A DNA stretch of 64,000 nucleotides from Eleginops maclovinus (GCF_036324505.1 NC_086351.1:11066983-11130982), one strand, 5' to 3'. Counted from the first letter of the stretch, positions 1 to 25,230 are shown. Numbers and translations are program-made. The notes: generated from the letters alone by a model not told the origin.

Positions 1-776
1 TCATGTCACTCCATCAGTCATTTTGCTCCCTCCATTTCTCTCCTCATTTACCATCTCCTGATTCACAAGTCTTATGATTTCTTCATGTTGAATTCACTTC
101 ATACATTGAGTTCCCTCTATTTTTTCTCACATTCGTTTTTCTTCCATATTAGTTTGTTCACGGGTTACTCTTTATATTGTGGCTGACAGGAAGTGAGAAT
201 ATGCAGTCTAAAGGAGCATGCATAATGCAGCTCTTCTGTTCTAATGATGCTTTCTTGTCCAGCATTGTTGTTATGCCTAGAGCTGGTCAACCTTGACTGA
301 AGCTGTGGTTGTGACTGCATGTCTGCATACGTTTTTACACTTCTGTTTGTATCTGTGTGTGTAGAGGGAAATCGGACAGTGGTGGGAGTCAAGTTTATTC
401 TACTCTGAACCCCCAGCCATTGCTCTTAATTAGCATTTGAGGAATTGTTGTTTTCGCTCAATAGCGCTCCTTTGCTGGTTTGGAAGTAAAAAAGGCATAT
501 TATTGGGATACATCAGTTTTAAAACGTTCTTTTCGGCCTGAAAAGCTTTGCTTTCTCAACCTGCACAATCGTTATGTGTAATATTGATGAACTATTTATC
601 TGCTGTAACCATTCACACTCCTCCCGGCACAAAGGAATTATGGAATTCTTGTCATCTGTCTTCTTCTTTCTCTCTGCGTCGCTGTTTAATCACCATCTTT
701 CTTTACCCTTCAGTCATGTGTTACTCCATGTAATCGTAATGTGAAATATTAATGTGGTTTTCGTTCTTTCTTTCAG

Positions 777-11240
<10,464 letters not shown>

Positions 11241-13070
11241 CTTCCTCTTCCGTCCTCACCACTGAACTTGCACCCGTTCCCCACCGGCCCGAGAGATATT
11301 ACTCAGACATTCAATGTACACAATGCAATCTACGTTCGGACAGTGAACGGCGCAATGTGTTCTATGCTAAGTTGCTGAAGTTGACATGTTCCATTGTGGC
11401 TGGTTTACCTGTGAAAATCCAGAAAAAAACGTTGTGTCTTTTCCAGAATGGGGCCACAGTGACTCAGGGATCGACACGCTGAATCATTTCTTTCACCCTA
11501 TGTGTAAGTAGTACCACAGAATTTTACACATAGAGCTCGTTATACGACTCATAACGCACTCTGATGCTAAAAGAACATTGAGTCTGTCCGGACACGTTCC
11601 CAACACGTTTTTATTACTTTTTCCTTTACTTTTCAAGTTCAGTTTCTCATTTTTTACTTATTGTTTTGTATTGACTTTTTTTAGTACCTGTCTCATGGTA
11701 AAAAGTGACCAAATTAAACGCAACTGTAATGAATGACTCAGGTTGAAGTTAAATCAGTTAACTGGTGACTTTTATTTTCTATACATTGTTAGACACATTT
11801 TAAAAGTCTCATTTGCATCTTATTAAGATAAATTCATAAAAACAATTATAGATTTTGGAAACAAAGGTATTTAGGAGGAAATGAGTGATTTAGATTAGTC
11901 AACTGGGGCTGCTGCGCCCCCTACTGGGATCAAACTGGTTTAACTGGAGTTGAACTGGGTTAGCCAAAAACTTTAAAGTGGACACTATATTGCGGTGCTG
12001 TATGGTAATAACAGGACCTTGGACAGATTTTTTCCTCATTGATTGGACCCCATGTTGTTCTGCTTCTCTACCGTGCTTCAGAAAACAGCACAGAACAGAG
12101 GGGTTTGTGGGTAAAGAGAGAACATCAGCTCGCCTTGCTCCACTGAACACGCTGCGGACTACTGCGGAGGCTGATTTGTCGATGCCCCTGGTAAACAACC
12201 AGGTGTGCAGATATGCACACACGTTTTTTCTTGTTGGTTATGTTTTGTAATTCTTTTTTTTTTTTACCCGGGATCCTTGATTTTAGGTTTAACTGTATAG
12301 TTAATATATTCTGCAAAATGAAGATGTATTAACTGCTTAATTCAACGTTTTTGTAAAAACTGATCTCTGATATAAGTACAAACAAATACGCTGTCGCATA
12401 CACAAACAATGATTTATATTCTGGATTTACGGTATATGCATTCTGTGCTTTATTTTGAATATGTTTTGAGACAGTGTAGTTTCACAGGTAAATTGATTTG
12501 ATGTTATTTTTGCCAAATATTTTCTTTAAAGAAATCTCTAATTGATTGTTCTAAATTAAGAAAAATATATCAGAACTAATTATTACATTTATCAATTGAA
12601 ACTAACATCTAGTTGTTTGTTTTTTCATTGAAATTAAATGAGTTTTATATATTTATACATTTACATAATTATTTCCCCACAATATTTGAGTGAGGTCAGA
12701 AAATGTATAGGTAATTGTATTTTTTTCTTGCATGGTTTATTCTATTTTTTAAAAACTACATTGTTAGCACTTAATATATGCTCCTCCATGCTGTAAATCA
12801 CACCAGTTATGCTATTGTTTCTTTAAATGTTATTCCTAAGTGGGTGATACAAGTTATGTTTCAAGAATCATTAAACAACTTCAGTGTAGGATTTTACAAT
12901 CATGTACAACTAGGAATGTGTTTTTGATATTGTAAGTGTTTGTTTAACGTGTTCTTCTTTCACATTTTAGTGAAGAATGTAGCTTCTTCTGTGAAGAGCC
13001 TATTGCAATCTGAGCCTTTTTCTACGTGGCAAGACAACACAAATAAATATGGTTGCATTTAAAGACTTGA
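11241..13070 (+). other. efna4: Ephrin-A 3' UTR with poly(A) signal
   Basis: No reading frame continues after the TGA at 11238-11240. The first convincing poly(A) signal downstream is AATAAA at 13042-13047, followed by a T-rich stretch, giving a 3' UTR of about 1.8 kb. It is AT-rich, as is common for regulated vertebrate 3' UTRs. The exact cleavage site is inferred. Confidence 0.55.
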
Positions 13071-15106
13071 AGTTGATCATCATTAAACTTTTGTAAGTAT
13101 TGATGTTTGATGTGACCTCAGGTCCCTGTGATGACACATGCGCATACACACGACTTTATTTGCAGAACACACGTCCAGCCTTATACACATGGGTACAGGG
13201 ATAAGGAGACTTCAGGGACTTTAAATGACCTTGTGGTGCATGAGGCCATTGTAATGTGAGTAACTTAGTGGAATATTGAGCTGAGTTTTTATCTATGGGC
13301 AGCCAAAGCCCGATAAGACTCCAATAGACTCCCGGTATTAATAGACCCTGAAGCATCATTGCCAATACATCAACCTAAAAGTAGTAACTGCATTCATTTT
13401 CGGTAAACACAGAACTGAACACAGAGCAAGAGAACATTTGGTGTTGTGTTTTTTTTTTAAATATAGTGTACATCCAGATAAGCTGTAAATGCATTTCCAT
13501 TTATGTAGGCTGTAATGTAGAGCCTCTTGTGAAGCCAGAAAGTCAATTTCCTGGATAATAGAGCTAATGCTGCTATTTCATGGTTTATGATCTCTTCTGA
13601 TGACATGTTTGTCACTGTTGAGGCATATGATGAGATGGCTATGATTTTGACCTTCACGAAGAAATTTCCAAAGCTTCTTTTTTCGTTCTTTTTTTCACTG
13701 TGAATAATGACATAAGCATACTGAAATCAGATACTTTTAGACTTGTGTCAAAGGAAAAGGACTTAAAAAGCAGCAGCAGTGTCCATTTCCATTTCAGTGT
13801 GTAAAATATGTATTACTTTTTATTCGAGCAGAAGCATGCACAAACCAAAGCTTTTATGTGATTATGTGATACTGAGTTTTAATAAAAAAGTGTTATCTTT
13901 GATTATAGGATATGCTTGAACAGTCATGACAAACATTTTTGATATTTCTTTGAACTTAGATATGTCTATTTTTTTCAGTCAGCTGTGTATCAATGAACCG
14001 AAGTTGGAATCAAACTTGCCTCCAAAATAAACGTCATAGTTATGGACAGATGTTTCCATATTATATAAATTTAGATCTTGAAGAAGATGAAAATCAAAAA
14101 TCAAAGCTTCCTGCAAGGCCTTTTGTGGCGACTTTGATCATAAACAATTTCTGGGATGACATTTAGTTTTTTAACCAGTCTGTCTGACTAAAATGTTCCA
14201 CATCCATATTTGCAGCTCTTGTTTCCACCAATGAGACTGTAATTACACTGCATCACATTTCAACACAGCAAGTTATTTGCCACAAGTTCTCTTATATAAT
14301 TGGATTGCTGGTGTTGATAACATCTCAGAAATACAAAACTCTGGCTATTAATAGAGTCCAACAATGCTTATAAAGCTATATTGTAGTTGCGTGAAAAATG
14401 TATCTGCTGAATTAAGATGTATTTTTGTTATTTGTCAAATCAAATCTAGAGCAGTTTAAACATTTTCTAGGGTTCATGTTTAGTCCTTTTTAGAGTTCAA
14501 CACGGATTACATGTCCTGAATACATGCCGCTTCAGCCTTTCCTTGAATTTTGTATGAATTGGTTTCAGTGTTGAGAGCTTCTTAGCTTGTAATTGACACC
14601 TTGAACAATGTTCTTGTAAAGACTGTTGCTGTATATTTACCATATTTCAGAATCAGGGTGAACTGAGGTCAGTGTACGTCCCTGATGCTGGAAATGTCCT
14701 TCTAAAGACTCAAGATAATAAAGTTAGACATCCTTAATCCTTAGGGCAGTGAAGCTGGCTTTCTTTGGGCATTCTTTCTGATAAGCTATCCATCATATAC
14801 ATTGGGAAAAACTGTAGAGGGACTTATCTTTTTACTTTACTCATGTTGTCATGTATGGACTGTTTCACTGAGATTGGGCTATGGATGTGATTGTCGGGCA
14901 CAGCCAGTTAGCTATTTCAAAAGGTGCCAAAGGTTTTCACAAATATAACTTCCAAAAACTTTTGGGATCAGGAAATGGGACTGAGTAACCTGAAACTGTC
15001 TGAAACCTCTTTAAGCTACATAAAACATCTTTACGCATAAAAAAAAACACTGATTTACAAGAAAACACTTTTATTTTATTTTGGCTATTTTCAAGGTATA
15101 GTCTAC

Positions 15107-15236
<130 letters not shown>

Positions 15237-18200
15237 AATATAATATAGTACTGCAAAAGACTTCTGAATAATATCAAGATTGAGAACTATTCTAAAGTCG
15301 CCACTGATCAGTGAAGTGTCACTTGACATCTCTTGCACACATTGCGTTTACTTTTTCAATACTTTATAATCACATTCAGTATATATTTCTCAGGGTGAAT
15401 ATTTGACCCTTCATGCAGTAGAGAGTAAAAGACTGACTTAAGATGCTAAATCTTTGGAGCAGACTCTTCACATAAACGCCTTTAGAGTCTTCTGAATTCA
15501 GTTTAAGAATATCCCTTTAATTTATTCTGGGAGGTTTCACTTCACTTGTTTCCCAAGCTGTTTGCTATAAGCCACACTTATTTTATGTGAGGGTAAAACA
15601 TGGGAGGCAATGCGACTGCAATTATAGAAAAATAATGTAGTATGTATAGTTTCTGGAGATGCAGAAACCCCAAAGCTTTAAAGCTAAAGTGGTGTAATTA
15701 TGTTATTGTTAAACTACAATGATGCTTAAAAGTTGAAGTAAAGTCAGCCCAACTCTCTGTCACATCTTTCATGTCATTTATCAAATTGAAGCTCCAAAAT
15801 GTCAACTAAAATAATTGGAAATAAATTAGTCCATTTAAATAACACATTAGCATTTACACATTTATTACTGAAAATGTCAAATTACAACAAACCCACTTTT
15901 AGCTAATTAGTTTGTTTAGTTTCAAACTCTATGTATTTGATTATATTCATAGGAACTCATTTACTTCATCTTTTAACATGAGTTCTGTTAAAAGCCAAAC
16001 AAAGGTTTATGGTATTCGCTGAATGTATTTGGTGTGTTAGACTTTGGGTTGTGAAAACCTCTGAGGATTATCATTGAATACTTTTACAGGGTTGATGAAT
16101 TGCTGTGCTATTTAATTTCCAGGTAATGTATAATCGTCAGGGTTTTTATTTCCTCTTCCTCGGGTGTAGACGAGTTTGTTTGTTCTAAATAAAATCCAAA
16201 CTAACCGCAACTGCTTGGCTCGTATTCACATCCTTTCCTCGTGTCAGGTAGCCAATAACAGTGTAATTATTTCTGCTGTGTGCTCACAAAGCAGCTCCCA
16301 ATGTGTCACAGAAACTGTGATAAATGTGGAAAGACCAGATTATAACAAGCAGAGAAAAACACATGTTTTGTGTTCAACTTAAGCAAGAGCATTTTCAATA
16401 GATACATAAAAAAACATGGAAATATTTGGGTGAAATGTTGCACAACAAATAAATCCAAGAACGTTCTGAAATGCATTCCCATGTACCACTTTTTAAATGG
16501 AAAATAGATAAACAAGATTTCATCTTAAAGAGGTAAATATACATACATATTGTTTCCATGCCTGATTTAGCATATTTTACATCAATTTATACATTAAATT
16601 GGACTCAGAAAAGGCAGGACCTTCTTATCTTTACAAACAGGAATCGATTGCATTGGCTGGGCCTTTCTAGTGTTAAACATCTTTTATAAGTCTAACATCC
16701 TGCACCATGTTTAAGTTATGGATGTTGAGTGCAAACAAGCTCCAGTTGAGCTGAGCAGAATTTTTCTCATCAGTTTTTTGGCATGCTGGTTCAGGCTTCA
16801 CAGACCCTGGCCCTTTACATTAAAGCAAGCTCGCTGTATGGAAGGCATTTCTAAATGCAGCCCATGTGTGCGGCTACAAGCAGGGGGTCTTGGTTGTGTG
16901 TACCGGACAGCAAGCTGTGACAAATTTAGGATTATAAAACTAGCCTTTATTTGAAAACACCAAAACCAGACACAAACAAGCTGAAGTCAGTCACACTTCA
17001 TGTAGTAGCAAAGCAAGGCCTCCTTCCTCATTCTCTCTTCCTTCCTTCTTTTCGTTCCCTCTTACTTTCATCACCTTTAATGTGTGACACTTTGATACTG
17101 AACATCCTATTTCCTGTGTTCTGGTCGGTTGGCTTTACATGCAGATGGTTTTGTAATTTGCATACTCAAAGGTCTCCCTTCTCTCCTGATGCTTTCTGAC
17201 AACGGAGTGTCTATTCATCCTCTGTGTTAAGCATCCCTCATAGGACATCGCCTGAATTGCTGTCTCATGCTGCTTCAAGTCTCGTATTACACCACAGGAA
17301 CTGCTGAGGAGTTGGATTAGGAACATATTTCTTTAGAGGAAAGCAACACAGTCACCAGGGCAGGCTTGCATCTGAACAGGATAGTTCTCTCCCATATCAA
17401 AGGTTTATGCATGTTTTTGTACATCGTCACACCGATTCATGCTGAGAACATATCACACACACTGTTAGCTCTGTGGAATATGTTGTACTGAAGAGTCCCA
17501 CCTGGGAGATCTAGAGACGGATACTGGGGTGTTTCAGCAGAAAAGTGTGGAATTATGGTCCTGATGATGTTTTTGGAACTCTGATCCCCCTGGTTCTTCT
17601 TATACTCAAATCACCTTTAGTGGCTGCTGTGATCATACTTTTATAGCAGCCCAACTAAAATCTATCTTTGGAGAGCCAATTAAATTTAAATATGCACAAG
17701 AGAAAAAAGAAATAGACACTTTGTTTATTCCTGCTCGTTCCCCTTCGTCTCAAATGACACAAAAGTTGCTGTACTGGTATTTAAAATAGTGTTTTGTTTG
17801 CAGTTTTGTTGATTTCTAACAGACCTTATTTCAAAAGTACAGCCCTGTGAAATTAAGAAATAACATCTTCATAAATATGCAGTTGTGATCTCTTACAAAA
17901 AAAGTATTTTAGTACAGATACTTTTAGGCCCCACGTCAATACCCATATCCTCTCCCTCTGTCAACAAAGACCTCTTCCTGGTTCAAAATCTAAAATCATT
18001 TTGAAATTCATAAGAACGACTGCCCAGAAATCATGAGTCATAATACACAGGAAAGGCATAGAAGCGTGATGACTAAAGTAGATAGTGGGAATAAAGTTGT
18101 GAAACCAAAAACACATGAATGATGAAACAGGCAAGTGATAGGGATGGATTGACAAGCGAAAAAAGGACGGAGATGGAACTTTGGGAGACAAAAGAACAAA

Positions 18201-18954
18201 GAAACAAACTTTCAAAATAAAATGCAGAAGTGACCTCTCAAATACCCCATTAGAGAAAATATTAAAGGGCTTTCTACTTGTGGACGAGAAACATGATAAT
18301 GTACCCTTTAGTTCCCTTCAAGTAGAGAAAATGTGATGCAGTGCCATATACTGTAGGCTTCCCTACATGCTAAAAACGTGCTGGGCTCTGGTGCCCTTTG
18401 ATTTGTTTTCCCTTGGCCTGGACCCAAGAAAAAGCATAGTTCTGTGTCATAAATCGTAATTATTTTATTAGAGATGTATTGTTTTTTATTTATAAAATAT
18501 TGGATAGTTCTTACTCTTTGGACTTCAGAAATAAGAATGAGAAGTTAGAAAAGTCAACTCATATTTATAGCTTACAGATACATGTAGAGGATTAAAAAAC
18601 TAAATCCCTCTGTGGTGTATATGAATAGGTATGTAGTCCATCTAAATTGTACTTACTGTATACCATATTTGACTAAATAAGTTGTTTATCTCCACAACTA
18701 GGGCAAATTAACGGCAGCCAGGCGATGTAAACAAAGTAGGCCTAACATATTCTAGGGGCATAAAGCCTATCAATATAATTGAATTTCATTACACTTATAA
18801 AGGCTTCCTTAAAAGTAGAAAAAGGGGGAAGCCGATCTCCAACACATTGTAAGTCAATATAGGAGTTACATTTTCTTCCACTCGAACATCATTCCAGACA
18901 ATGTCCCGGTGTTTTTACTGCCCCACCAAAACACACACCATTACATTTCTGCTG

Positions 18955-19215
18955 TGATTATTAAGCCTCTGCTCATTGTCTCTTTTATTACTGTTATTAT
19001 TAATAAATCAAGTAAGCCGTGAAGCCCGACAGATAAGTTAGGGGGTATGGGGGCCGGGCTGGAGGTGGTAATTGCTGGTGTAACAGTGTGTGCTACCCCG
19101 CGGTGGCCTCGTAAGCGACCCGCTTTATTAGATCAGCCGGTATCGATCCGCACTCCGCCGCGTTGACTAATCTCCAGGCGGGGAGAGGGAGAGAGCGGAT
19201 CGATGAGCCTGGATT
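18955..19215. promoter_or_regulatory. Candidate conserved non-coding element with inverted ATCGATCCGC pair
   Basis: A locally GC- and CpG-rich island in AT-rich intergenic DNA, with no open frame across it. ATCGATCCGC at 19142-19151 and its exact reverse complement GCGGATCGAT at 19195-19204 form an inverted pair 43 bp apart, and the similarity runs a few bases further (ATCGATCCGC-A/T-CTC). ATCGAT is the core recognised by Cut/Onecut homeodomain factors. The block sits between the 3' ends of two genes, so a distal enhancer is more likely than a promoter. Function is inferred from composition only. Confidence 0.35.
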
Positions 19216-19676
19216 CAATCATGTCTGAAAACAGAGAAGGTAATTTATTGTAATCACGTGTGCTAAATGGAGAAAAAGTGAGAACAACGCGCCCATGAGG
19301 TGCTCAAAGAGAACTGCAGCATCAGGGTTGAGGTTTTGCAGAGAAGAGATGGCCCGTTAAATAACCCGTAGAATGTAGATATGGATATTCAGCGAGACAC
19401 AGAAGAGTCAGTATGAGACTGTCAGTTGACCTTTAATACTCTCTACATGCCGCTGTAAACCTGATTTTCTCACCTCGACATAAAATGTGTTCACAATATT
19501 TACTGAATCCTTTTTTAGAGGCTGTCTGTCTTGTACTGGATTTAGAAATAAGACAAATGGATTCATGAATAAGAAAAACCAAGAGCAATATTGAAAGCCC
19601 TGCACACTACTCTCTGTATGAGAGACTCCTCTTAAAATAGAGACATGACAATGGAAAAGATGACAAAGATCGATGT

Positions 19677-19909
19677 TTTATTTAAGAGCTCAGAGAGCCA
19701 TCACTTAAGGCTGAAACTCACATGTAAAAACAAATAGAAGACGCACATAGACTTCTTTTTCAATCTCATTCTGCAGGTATTCCGCAAATATTCACATGAA
19801 TACTTTATAGAAATGTCCACATTTAGTTTGTTACCACTGTATGTGTGTAGGGGTGTACAAGATCTGAAAACTTTGCTCATCAACAGGTGAAGTGCAAAGT
19901 GTGACTACA
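19677..19909 (-). other. flad1: flad1 3' UTR with poly(A) signal
   Basis: On the minus strand an AATAAA (plus-strand TTTATT at 19677-19682) lies about 230 nt after the flad1 stop codon, giving a short 3' UTR. Confidence 0.6.
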
Positions 19910-20945
19910 TCAGACGCGGGCGTTTCGCTCCTCTTCTTCGTTCTCCAGGAGGTAGGCCGCCCTGTATCGCGTCACCCCCCTCTCATCCACCATCTTGAGG
20001 GAGGTGTTGCGACAGGTGTTGTCCATACTGCCCAGTGAAGTGTACCTGCAGGTCCGACAGAGACATTTAAGACAGAGGATTGTGCACTTCTGCTGTTAAT
20101 GATGGAGGATGCAGAAACTGCTAAAGGTTGAATGTTCTTACCCTTTATCATAGAGAATACAGTAGGGGACATATAACGTCCTCATGAAAGACCAGATGTC
20201 ATGATATGTCCAGTCCTGTGGATCGTTAAAAGACATTTAATTGGTTTATGATTGATTCATGATATGTTCAAAGTGGTAACTACAGCAACTCCAAAAATAG
20301 TTTACCATTTCTAAAATAATACTCAAATCTCAAATGAAGCAAAACATATTTTTTCAATGTCAAATATTTGTTGAGAATATATCACAGAGGGGTATATTCA
20401 CACATGTTTTGGGGAGTGATAATGGAAAGCATTACAGGTGTATCTGGTATTTGTGGCGAGGGGGGTAAACATATTCATAGAATCTTTTAAAGCCTCACAA
20501 ATGTGGCATTACTGCAGGGCTGTTGAATTGCATTAAACTGAGCAGGTGCTGTGATATTTTTTCACCCTGTGGATCTGCACTCTGAAACTTCAGTCAAGAT
20601 GACAAATAACATTAAGTGTAACAAGGGGAAATTGCTTGGCTGGAGCAGTGAAAACAGATTTGTATTACCAGTCAAAAAGCAGTTTTCCTGCAGCATTATA
20701 TTACACTAACTTGAAGAATGGGAGGAGACTGAAAGACTGTTGTTTTAGTTTTATTTATAATAAATGCAGATGCTCTTAAGATTGATGTATTGTTTATTTT
20801 TCATTTAAAAGACTGATATAGTTTTAAGTGGATTCTCCTAGACCCTGGAGCATGATGTGAGTGTGTTTTTTTTTAACAGATAGAAGAAAAAAAAATGTAA
20901 ATGCCAGGACATAATGAAATCTTATATGTATTTTACATATAGATA

Positions 20946-21032
<87 letters not shown>

Positions 21033-24000
21033 GTGTGTCTCACTAGTAATGGGTTGACTCTCATGTAGTCGGGCCAGCCTGGGTCAGTGGGACACATGGC
21101 TGTGAGTGTGTGCGAGTAGGGGTCACTCCTCCTGGTCCCCATCAGCACGGCTTTCAGCTCCGGCCTCCTCTCCTGCACCTCGCTCAGCGCTCGCCGTATA
21201 TTGCCCTCCACTGAGATTATCTCCAAGTCATATCTACAGGACACACATGGCAAAAACAAATGAACTGCTGTAGTGCAACATGGAGGATTAGGACACATTT
21301 TTGACCTTTTATTTGTAACACATATAACACAACCAGCTGAAAAGTGTGTAACAGTGTCAAATAGTGTAGACTGGTGGTTCACCTTTTTATCGTGTCCTGA
21401 ATGAATCTCTCCATCTCCGGGAATGGAGACACAACACGGATATACAGAGCTTTCAACTTGTCTTTACCATCTGGGAAACGCCTGAGAGTGGCAGGAGGAG
21501 GAAAATGGGAAATAAAAAAAAAATAGATAGAGTGCAACAGAAAGAGATTAGATGTTTATCATTATCACTGTCTGCTAGGACATTTCCAATACAGGTCAAG
21601 GAAAGTCCAAACACTCAGTCTCAGTCTAGTAGCTGCTAAACTCATTTTCTTCTTCATTACTTCTAGCAGTGAAGCCCCCCTGAGTAGAAGTGGTATCATT
21701 ATGTTTTTAATTTGACTCTCTCTTTCATCTCATCCCTCTGAGGTGATTTGTTTTGTCCTGATTAAATCTTCCCTGCCCCTAAACGTTCTAATTGTCTCGC
21801 CCCGTCCTCTCCCCTCCTGTTACCGTTTCAGAGCTGCGTAGTAGAGATGGAGCAGCGCCGTGCAGTCTTTGCCTCCGTTGAAGCCGGCGCAGACTTCCTC
21901 CGTCGAATACTGATCCAGTGCACCCTCGATCGTTTTCAGTGCACACATAACTTTGTCACCCAGTGGTGTTCCTGTGAGGAATTAAGTCAAATGTGACGTC
22001 AGACGTTTTAACGTTTAAATCTAATGTATCCCTTGGTGCTGTGTAAAATTCTGATTAAAACTCTGTTTGTCCTTTGTCTCATCATATCGATGCTTGATCC
22101 TATTTTCTTTCTTCTGATATATTTTTAATACTTGCTCTGATTTTACAGCGATAATTACTTTAATCATTTTGCTTCATTTATTGGTCCCAATGCCTGTGTT
22201 AAGTATAAGCGTTCTCTGCAACTTTATATTATGTATATAACTTAGTTTTACATCCCCCCTCCACCTCCCTCTCACCGCTGTTGGCCAGCGCGTACACCTC
22301 AGTAGCGGCGATGGACACGGGGTCAGTGACTAAGGGCACCACGCTTTCCTTGGGCAGCTCGTCCAGTAGCTGTGTCCGTGCTTTGTCCACCTCCTCCTGG
22401 CTGTCTGAGTCCAGGACCAGCCGGACTCTGTGATAGTTGCTCAACCAGTCAGGGTAGGAGCCGAGAGCCACCTTCCGGCTCCAACTAACCTGCAGTCTGG
22501 TCAGTACATTGGCAATCTCTGCCTCATCTGCATCCACAAACACCTAAAGCAAAGATCTTTAGTTACCAAATGCAGTATTCAGGTGGATTTGTATGCATGT
22601 ATTGATAAGCACGGTCATAATGTTACCTCACGAGTGTGAAAGGTCGTCCCTGAACCAGCAAACAGGTGCTCCAGCCCGTTGAAGGCCCTCTCCATCAGAG
22701 ACGGAATCCCAGGAAAAATATACACGTTGCGCACACTGACCTGGGAAAAGATGTGTAATTACCTAAAGTGTGTGTAAATGTAGTTAGAGCAAACAACTGT
22801 GAAGCTACTTCAATGTATTATTGGCATTAGGTAATCACTGATCTGACTTCACCTCTAGAGAAGTCCAAGTTTGTTCATCTCTCCTTGAAACTGTTCAGTA
22901 AATATAAACATAAATATACTACAGATGTCCAGAGTCCTATTGCCTTTTTATTTTTAAGGGAAAACATGTAATGTTTGAATTTCAGCTAGATGCAACACAA
23001 ACATTAACAGGTGTGTATTCCTTATATAGCTGTTCAAATGTTTGCACATTATAAAAGGTTGCTTCAAAGTCCAGCAACTCTACGTAGTTGATGTTGCAAT
23101 CTGTTTTAAACACAATCCCAGAAAAGGATTGAACAGAGTGTAAATGAACATCTTCCTGTAAATTGTTAACCAAACAAAAAACAGCACAGCAGATGCTCGG
23201 GATATCAGTTATAATGAAAGGGTTCTGGAGGTCAGTCAGCTGGTGGAGGGGGATGATCCTCTGTTCCTAATTTGGTGTTTCATGACAACATGATCCTGCT
23301 TCAACAATTGCAGATTGATGGAAGAACTAAGCTTATCCCCGTTCATCCAGCCTTTACTCACCAGTGGGTAGCGCAGCAGTTGTCCAGTCTGAGGGTCAGT
23401 CCCATAGTTGAGATTGGCCGAGCGAGGCACCATGGCCAGCTTCATAGCAGCACTGTTCTTATCTGTCACCCCAAAAAATTCCTCAACCAATCGGGTGAGT
23501 TCAGGGTGGGCATATAGCTCCTCTTGGAACGCCATGGCAACACTCTCAAAGGTGACATCGTCATGTGTTGGGCCTATGCCCCCTGAGGTGATGAGGTGGG
23601 TATATTTAGAAGAAAGCAGGGCCACCTCGTTGGCAATGACCTCTTGTACATCTGGTATAACTGAGATGCGCCGCACAGACACGCCAAGCTTCCTTAGCGC
23701 TCGTGTCAGAAAGGCACTGTTTGTGTCCTGTGTGTGACCCTGGGAGACGAAGCACAAGAAGAGACACTCAGTAAGTTCCAATACAGTGTTTCCACCCAAA
23801 CATCACAAAGACACAATCTCTTTCAGGTTTCGGTTAATGAAATTCAATGAGTAACAGTGAGCATGTTAGCGGCTAAGAGTGACATTGGACAAAATCAAAG
23901 ACTTCATGTTTAAATCATGATAGTGTCAAGTCGAGAAACAGTGGTGAAATTGTCATTTAAAAAAAGAATACAGCAACCACATCAAACAAACATCACAGGG

Positions 24001-24361
24001 ATGGGCTGGGGATATACAATGTGGATCTTGGACCGCATAGCCGTCCAGAGAGCTGAGGCATACTGATGAATACGGGTGTCATGTTAGTATGTTTATATTA
24101 ATAAAAGATACTCTCAAGAGTGCAAATTTGTCTGAAAAAAAAGAGAGAGGTTTATTGAGATTTTCTTAAAATCCAAGAATGTTCAAGGATTCTCAGCGGG
24201 ATACTGCCAATCACAAGTCACAGTCACACAAACTACAAGTAAGTGTCCAACAACACTGTATCAACCTTGAGAATCTCATCTCCTATGATGAGAATGGCTG
24301 CAGTTGGAGCGTCCACATGGGCTTCAGAAAAAGAACTAGATCCATGGGGGGTTGTTGACAT
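19910..24361 (-). CDS. flad1: FAD synthase (FMN adenylyltransferase), complete cytosolic form, 500 aa
   Basis: Transfers AMP from ATP to FMN to make FAD, the last step of flavin cofactor synthesis. Nine coding exons in transcription order: 24361-24266, 23739-23362, 22740-22627, 22543-22276, 21971-21824, 21481-21383, 21233-21044, 20215-20142, 20045-19910. All junctions are AG/GT and phases agree, giving 1503 nt. Residues about 20-260 are the molybdopterin-binding-like (MPTb) domain, with [14 protein letters not shown] at about 84-97. Residues about 290-490 are the PAPS-reductase-like synthase domain: PP-loop [14 protein letters not shown] at about 315, then [32 protein letters not shown] and a C-terminal LENEEEERN. 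Human cytosolic isoform 2 is about 490 aa with the same order. The ATG at 24361 begins [10 protein letters not shown] and follows a strong acceptor at 24435. The frame stays open upstream to that acceptor, so a longer, perhaps mitochondrial, form is possible. Confidence 0.96.
20948..21038 (+). repeat. (TG)n microsatellite inside a flad1 intron
   Basis: TG dinucleotides with one GC interruption. The tract stops 5 bp before the splice donor of the flad1 exon ending at 21044, so the donor is read straight out of repeat DNA: on the minus strand the exon is followed by GTGAGAC and then (AC)n. Confidence 0.97.
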
Positions 24362-24434
24362 TGTTGCTTTGGAGAGTTGAGCTGCCAGTCTTCTCACACG
24401 CACCACTGTTCTACTCAGATTGGGAAAAGCAAAG

Positions 24435-25230
24435 CTAAAAGACAAAGAGAAAATGCTTACAACACTGTTCAATAAACATGTTCACTTAATGCATGTGTAG
24501 TATAGTTAGCGTTATTTGCCATCCGAACAAAGCCATACATCTCCCCAGTAAACAGCAACACCATTTTGTCATAGCCTACAGTAAAAGGCTATTTAACTTC
24601 CATCTTCAATAATTTGTCTCTGAGTACTTTTTGTAGCTTTTGTGATCAACCATTCTGCTCCAAGCAGAGTTCATTTTTAATCTTACGTCAACATGAAGAT
24701 TCCATATGGCATATCCCAAAATGTTTTGTGACAGTTCAGTCCTTCTTCTCCATTATAACTTTTCTCCTACCAGGGAGTATCTTGGAAGAGACATGTAAAA
24801 GAGGAAAACAATGAGAATAAATTAGATAAGAAAATAAAATAATAGGGGAAACAGGAAGCAATTCCTCAACTTCAGCAGCACAGACAAGGAACTGCTAAGA
24901 ATTCAATGTTAGTATGCCCTCACATATTTCAATAAGATGAAGAAATCATTCGCAGTTACAATATTACACTTGGGTTATTACAATGTACACATGTGAGAAT
25001 GCAATTATAGTTGTATAACGAGTGTAACTGTACTTTCAGTAATAGTATAGTTGGAAAACAGTACAGTTTCCTCATATGCACCAAAGACACGGGTACACCT
25101 TCATGCTGATAGCTGATCTATAAACTGGTGACTATGCCAGTTTTGGTCCTTCAGATGTGAAGAATTGAACAATTGCTGAACTCTGGCAATATATATATAT
25201 AATATGGCATATATATATATATATCGAGAG

